DNA from: Auxenochlorella pyrenoidosa
Lineage: Eukaryota > Chlorophyta > Trebouxiophyceae > Chlorellales > Chlorellaceae
Assembly (NCBI GenBank): GCA_001430745.1
Contig: KQ482066.1
Coordinates: forward strand, 1,004,429-1,050,542
Length of the DNA stretch: 46,114 bases
Direction: 5' to 3'
Part shown: positions 41,813 to 46,114 of the stretch, in pieces
Position numbering within the stretch: position 1 is the stretch's first letter
How the letters are laid out: every line of letters starts with the position of its first letter
Made by a program: the position numbers and the translations under genes
The notes under the pieces: model-generated
Databases searched by the model: none
Seen by the model: only the letters and a program-made list of their open reading frames with translations
Told to the model about the DNA's origin: nothing

Positions 41813-44483
41813 CAGGAGGCGGGGGCGCTGCTGTGCTGGCCGCGCTTCCGGGGGCCCGCTGCTCCGCACACTGCGCTGGTTCGGTTGGAAATTTCATGCC
41901 AACCCGGCGCCCCCCCTGCAGGGCGCTGCACCTGCCCAAGTTGGACCAGCAGCAGATGCTGGACGTGCGCTCCGCCTGGTTTGACGCCAACTTCGGGCCG
42001 CCCCCCGGCAACAAGCGTGAGCGGGGCGGCCGTGGGCGGCGTGTCTGTGGCTTGCTGCCGCGCATGGGGCGGCGCCCAGGCTCGGCTTGTGAGCCACAAT
42101 GAGCCCGGCTCGATCCCAAGAGTGCTTCGGCCTACATCGTTCCATGCAGCTACAACCTTGCGAATTCCTCACACACTCCCCTTTCTTCGCCCCACCCTCG
42201 CAGTGCCCCACGAGCGCGACCAGTGGCAGCAGCCGCTGGAGGCGCACGCCATCAGCGAGCGCGGCAAGGCGGCCGCCGCGGCCGAGCTGGCCAAGCAGCT
42301 GCAGCAGCGCATCCGGCAGCGCGGCTGCAAGGAGGAGTTTGTGCCCAACGCAGACCTGCTGGCGGAGGGGCAGGTGGGGGGCTGGCGGGTGCTGGGTGCA
42401 GGTGCTGCACACACGTCGTCCGCGCCCTGCGGGGCCCGCCAGCACTTGATGGCCCCTGCCCGGCACGTCGCCTGCGGTGCTCGCTGCCACCGATGGCCCG
42501 CGCTGCGCCCCCGGCCCCCAACGGGCGTGCGGACGCCTGGTGGGCTGCGCTCTGCGAGGGCGTCCACGCTCCCCGCCTGTCTCGGCTGGGGAGCCCGTGC
42601 TTTGCTGCTTGCCCAACCCCCGGCGCCCCCCCCACCCACCCACCCCCTGCGCAGGTCGATTTTTTGCCGGCGGCGGCGCTGAGCCCCGAGGAGCTGGAGC
42701 GGCAGCGCCAGCTAGCAGAGGCCGCCGCCAAGGCCACGCGGTGAGCCGGTGCTGCCGGCACCTCCGCCCCACCCCGCTCCTCTGCTCCGGGTTGCGCAGC
42801 CAGCGGCGCCGGGCAAGCGCGCAGCTTTGCTGGGCTGCAGGCGCTGCGCGCATGCGGCGCTGTCTCCATGTCAGCATGTTGCACGGCTGGCAAGCCAGAT
42901 CACCTGGCCTCCCAGAGGCGCACCGGTGCAGCAGCGCGCACCGCTGCCCTTCGCCCCCCACCCCCACCCCCACCCAACCCACCCACCCCCTCCCCGCCTG
43001 CCTGCAGCACGGTGGGCTTTGAGATGGACGGAGGCCCCGCCTCCTTTGACCTCTTCTTCAAGCACGCGCTCCAGACCAACGGCGGGTGGATGTACGACCT
43101 GAGCATCACCTTCCAGGCGAGCCTCACCTTAAAGTACTCTAAGAAGTACTCTAAGAAGTACTCGCTCCCGCGCCCAGCCACTCCCTTGCTTCCCAGCTGG
43201 TGGCCTCACACGGCCCCTGGCGGCAGCCTGGATGCCGTCCTAAGGAGGGGGCATCTTGTGCCCTGCACCTGGGCTGGGCCGCCCGCCCTGTGCAAGTGGC
43301 GGGAGCACCCCACATCCCCGCCCAGCCGCCACACCCGCACCGCCTGCCAGCTCCCGGCTGGCACCCACACCCAGCTCCCTCACCTGGCTGCCCCCGCCCT
43401 GCAGGACAAGGAGACACACCACCGCGTGATCGTGGGGCGCGACTACTACGAGCCCCAGGGGGTGGACCCGCAGGCGCGCCTCTGCCCGTTGTTGTTGCTG
43501 CTCGCTGCTGCCTACCGCTGCCGCCGCTGCCTGCCGCTGCCGCCGCTGCGTGTTGCTGCTGCTGCCTCTTAGTGGTGGCAGTCGCTGGCGAGTAGGATGT
43601 CTTCTGGGCGCATTCACACCGGCAAACACCCAGCTTGCACTGGCCGGTGGAACATTCCAGCGGATCTCAAGGGATACGCACGCAATGTGCGCCGAGCCCT
43701 CTCCCCAGACCCCACCCACCCACCCACCACCCACCCCCCTGCCGCAGACCACCGTGGAGCGCGTGTTTGCCTTCCTGCTCAAGAAGAAGGTGCCGCGGCA
43801 GACAGAGGGTGCGGGGGAGGGCGTGCGCTGGAGAGTTGTGGCCCGCGGCGTGGCGGGGCGAGGTGCTGGGACAGACGCGTGCTTGGTGCCGGGCGCGAGA
43901 CTGTCCCGTCGGCGGCCTCCCCCTGCGTGGAGCGCCCTCGGATGGTCCAGCCCCCCTCGAGGCGGCGCCGCATGCACCGGTGGGGCCCGCCGCAGCACTA
44001 CACCCCATGCCCAACGCCAGCCACGGGCGGCTCTCCCCCACCCGCTGCAGGCATCCTGCTCAACTCCCAGTTCTCCTCCAACTACTTTGCCATCTCGCAA
44101 GTGGAGCAAAACTTCCCCGACTTTGCCGCCGCCTTTGCCGGTGCGCCCGCGGAGGCGGGCGGTGCGCACCAGCACGCGCGGCTGCGGGCGCGGCAGCAAC
44201 CCGCGCGCGCTTGATGCGCGGCATTGCCAGCCGCGCCAGGACTGCAGCCGCACTCCTTGCCCGGGCGAGCTGGCCCTCCCGCACGTTGTCAGCTACAGTG
44301 ACACCACCTCGCGCTTTCTGCTGCGCTGCTGAGCGCGGCCCCACCCCTGCCTGCCCGCCTGCAGAGCTGGGCCAGCTGCCCGGCGAGGAGGGCTTCTGGC
44401 GCTTCAACCGCACGCAGGACTACGGGCCCAAGGGGGCCAACGAGACCCCCGAGCAGCTCAAGGCGACCTTTGGCTGGAGCTGA
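41140..44483 (+). CDS. GIY-YIG-like domain protein with plastid leader
   Basis: Exons up to 41439, then 41618-41739, 41922-42016, 42204-42373, 42655-42740, 43008-43116, 43405-43473, 43748-43808, 44051-44140 and 44365-44483 join in phase; from 41140 the product is about 406 residues. The first ~75 residues are Ala/Ser/Arg/Gln-rich with almost no acids, a plastid transit peptide. Exon 2 (VFALYDEARTLQYVGFSKGL) has the GIY-YIG half-motif spacing (ALY...YVGfS) of that nuclease superfamily. The C-terminal half (FEMDGGPASFDLFFKHALQT, then HHRVIVGRDYYEPQGVD, VFAFLLKKKVPRQTEG and FWRFNRTQDYGP) looks like one conserved domain I cannot name. Nuclease activity is not assured. Introns after 43116 and 43473 begin with GC. 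No in-frame ATG was found: the open frame starts at TTG 41140, so a 5' exon or alternative start is missing. TGTAA at 44863 may end the mRNA. Confidence 0.75.
41769..41809. repeat. (GT)n microsatellite in a GIY-YIG gene intron
   Basis: About 41 bp of GT repeat just downstream of the 5' splice site at 41740. Confidence 0.95.
43132..43163. repeat. 12-bp tandem repeat in an intron with a GC donor
   Basis: AAGTACTCTAAG occurs twice in a row followed by a partial third copy, each with the palindrome AGTACT. It starts 16 bp after the 5' splice site at 43117. Confidence 0.9.
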
Positions 44484-45003
44484 GGGCCCCCCCCCCCTGC
44501 CACATGGCAATGGAGGCCACACGCCGCAGCCGCAACGGAATGAAACGCCTGTGCCGGCGGGTCGCCACAAGATGTACGGCGGCTGCCACGCCGCAACGCT
44601 GCCTCCGCGTGCACGGAATACAAAGATGTGCAATGCATGCGCGCGGCCTATGACCCGCTGCCAAGGAACACAAACACAGTAAACTGTACACCCCACTTTT
44701 TCCCACAAACCTCCTCCCGCGCTTTGGTCCGCACCCAACAGATGAACTCGTTCCGCCTTGCCCGCCTGGCTGGCGCCTCCCTTCTGCCAGCTTTTGGCAC
44801 TAGCTTTTTTCGCCACCTTTGCCCCCATGCAGCGACGTTTGCATGAATCGCATGTAATGTATGTGTGATGGATGTGCGCAGAGGTTAATAAGAGAGAGAG
44901 GGCTCGATTGAACAGCATGCGCTATGTGCTCGAAGATTGGTGTGATTTCACTCGGCAACTGAAGATCAGATGACGGGCAGGCTGGAGTAGCAGCTGCGCT
45001 CGC
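44484..45003. other. Convergent intergenic region (3' ends)
   Basis: Contains TGTAA at 44863-44867 on the plus strand, about 380 bp after the GIY-YIG gene stop, and the 3' UTR of the minus-strand GPI-type gene. No gene recognised. Confidence 0.5.
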
Positions 45004-45856
45004 TCAAAACAGCAGGGCAGCGGCCACAAAGGAAGCGGCGACGGCGGGCAGCAGGCTCGCAGCATGCGCAGCAGGGGCAGCAGAGGTGCCAGGTGCAGAC
45101 CCCCCGGTGCTGGATGCACCAGCGCCGTCAGAGCTGGCGCTGGGGCTGGGTGTGCTGGTGCCGTCTGGGCTGGATCCTGTGCTGGAGGAGCCGCAGGTCC
45201 GAAGGATCCCCTCGCTGCACAGGGGGAGGGGGGGGGGGCGGGGGCAGAAGCAGGGGGTTGGCAGCATTGGTGACCATTTATTTGTGAAGAGCGCGGACTC
45301 TGCAGAGCCTAGCCTGCAATTCACATCAGCCTCCCGGCCTGAGGGGTGCTGCACAAGCGCTCCCCGGCACTGCTGCAGGGCCCCCCTCTAAGCGAGAAAC
45401 GCGCTCCGCCATACGCCCGCGCCTGGCACCCTACACAGCGCACGCTGCCAGCTGCCCTGGCACGGCAGGCAGCGCACAGCAAGTGCAGTGACAGCCCGGG
45501 CAGCTCACAAGTCCCCGCCAAGGTCGCCATCCACATAGGACTTGACGAGCTCGCGACAGCGGGGGTCGCCCGCCAGGCCGGTGGCCGCAATGGCCGCCTT
45601 GCACTTGTCTGGGCAGAAGTCCTGCACAGGGCCAGCAGGGCGGCAGGGGTGTCTCGCTAACGGAACGGGTGGCAGCCCGCCCTGGTGACGCCTGCATTCG
45701 CATGCCGCGCCCACAGCTTGCAGGCTGCAGACGCAGCCCGCACAGCACAGCACAGCGCAGCGCAGCGCAGCGCGGCGCACCAGGCTCACGTCCACGTCCA
45801 GGCAGTCCACAAAGGCCTGCCCCTTTGCCGACTCCACACACTGGTCGGTGGTGGGG
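45004..45856 (-). CDS. Cys-rich, probably GPI-anchored cell-surface protein (5' end unresolved)
   Basis: Minus-strand exons 45856-45790, 45621-45509 and 45214-45004 join in phase. The Cys pattern reads QCVESAKGQAFVDCLDVD, then DFCPDKCKAAIAATG, GDPRCRELVKSYVDGD and ILRTCGSSS, so at least six Cys in a small helical domain. This is followed by a Ser/Gly/Pro/Thr-rich stalk and a terminal hydrophobic tail SLLPAVAASFVAAALLF after small residues, the classic GPI-attachment signal. A signal peptide should lie upstream but I could not place the 5' exons; the reading before 45856 stays open as TTAEACPAAPAPPCSPTTD, so that exon may be longer. Function unknown; wall or plasma-membrane surface location is inferred. 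Confidence 0.6.
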
Positions 45857-45998
45857 CTGCACGGGGGTGCAGGGGCGGCAGGGCAGGCTTCCGCGGTGGT
45901 GCAGGCGGTAAGCGAGACGAGGCCAGGCGGCAGGGAGCGTGCGCGCAGTGGCAGTCACTGTCTGCTGCAGTGCAGGTCGCAAGTGGGCTTTGGCAGGG

Positions 45999-46000
<2 letters not shown>

Positions 46001-46079
<79 letters not shown>
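46001..46079. repeat. (GT)n microsatellite near the right edge
   Basis: About 79 bp of GT repeat, followed by G-rich sequence to the end of the window. It probably lies in an intron or upstream region of the GPI-type gene. Confidence 0.95.
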
Positions 46080-46084
<5 letters not shown>

Positions 46085-46114
46085 TGGGTGGATGGGTGGG
46101 TGGGGTGGGGGGGG

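Noticed and set aside
40976..41869. 297-residue minus-strand open frame opposite the GIY-YIG gene
   Set aside because: It contains the translated GT/CA microsatellite and no motif; the plus strand has the transit peptide and GIY-YIG-like exon.

Overview
This is nuclear DNA of a green alga, most likely a Chlorella-like trebouxiophyte. The base composition is GC-rich and every gene is broken into many short exons separated by introns of about 100-350 bp. Proteins are Ala/Gln-rich, there are long (CA)n/(GT)n and CAG/CTG tracts, some genes are followed by the TGTAA element used as a polyadenylation signal in chlorophytes, and a cytochrome b6f subunit (PetN) that land plants keep in the chloroplast sits here in the nucleus. 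The window is eukaryotic throughout: no operons, IS elements, CRISPR arrays, rRNA or tRNA genes were seen. A 546-bp run of N lies inside the glutaredoxin gene. All gene models were assembled by hand from reading frame, splice-site phase and family similarity.

Layout, left to right. (1) Minus strand, 189-3640: Gln-rich coiled-coil protein running off the left edge. (2) Plus, 3932-5634: phosducin-like/TXNDC9-type thioredoxin-fold protein, divergent from (1). (3) Plus, 6434-8624: secreted, probably N-glycosylated protein of unknown function. (4) Plus, 8641-10717: TPR protein fused to a glycosyltransferase-like domain with a DDDD motif. (5) Minus, 11190-14839: NDP-glucose 4,6-dehydratase. (6) Plus, 15275-18942: multidomain monothiol glutaredoxin (GRX3/PICOT/GRXS17 type), divergent from (5). 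(7) Plus, 19436-23132: MYND zinc-finger protein. (8) Plus, 24065-27905: NTF2-like domain plus a membrane region, with a plastid-type leader. (9) Plus, 28448-31289: low-complexity Ala/Ser/Gln protein. (10) Plus, 31897-34421: EYA-family HAD phosphatase. (11) Minus, 35594-36368: nuclear PetN. (12) Plus, 37458-40471: AAR2 splicing factor. (13) Plus, about 41140-44483: GIY-YIG-like plastid protein. (14) Minus, 45004-45856: Cys-rich, probably GPI-anchored protein running toward the right edge.

The genes do not form one pathway; this is ordinary gene-dense algal chromosome. The recurring themes lie in gene structure. Twelve of roughly 80 introns with both ends placed begin with GC rather than GT. 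Three short tandem duplications (49, 53 and 59 bp) lie in or at the edge of introns, two of them copying a splice site. The two glutaredoxin domains of gene 6 are almost identical yet carry different introns. A roughly 150-bp sequence block upstream of the MYND gene recurs upstream of the NTF2-like gene.
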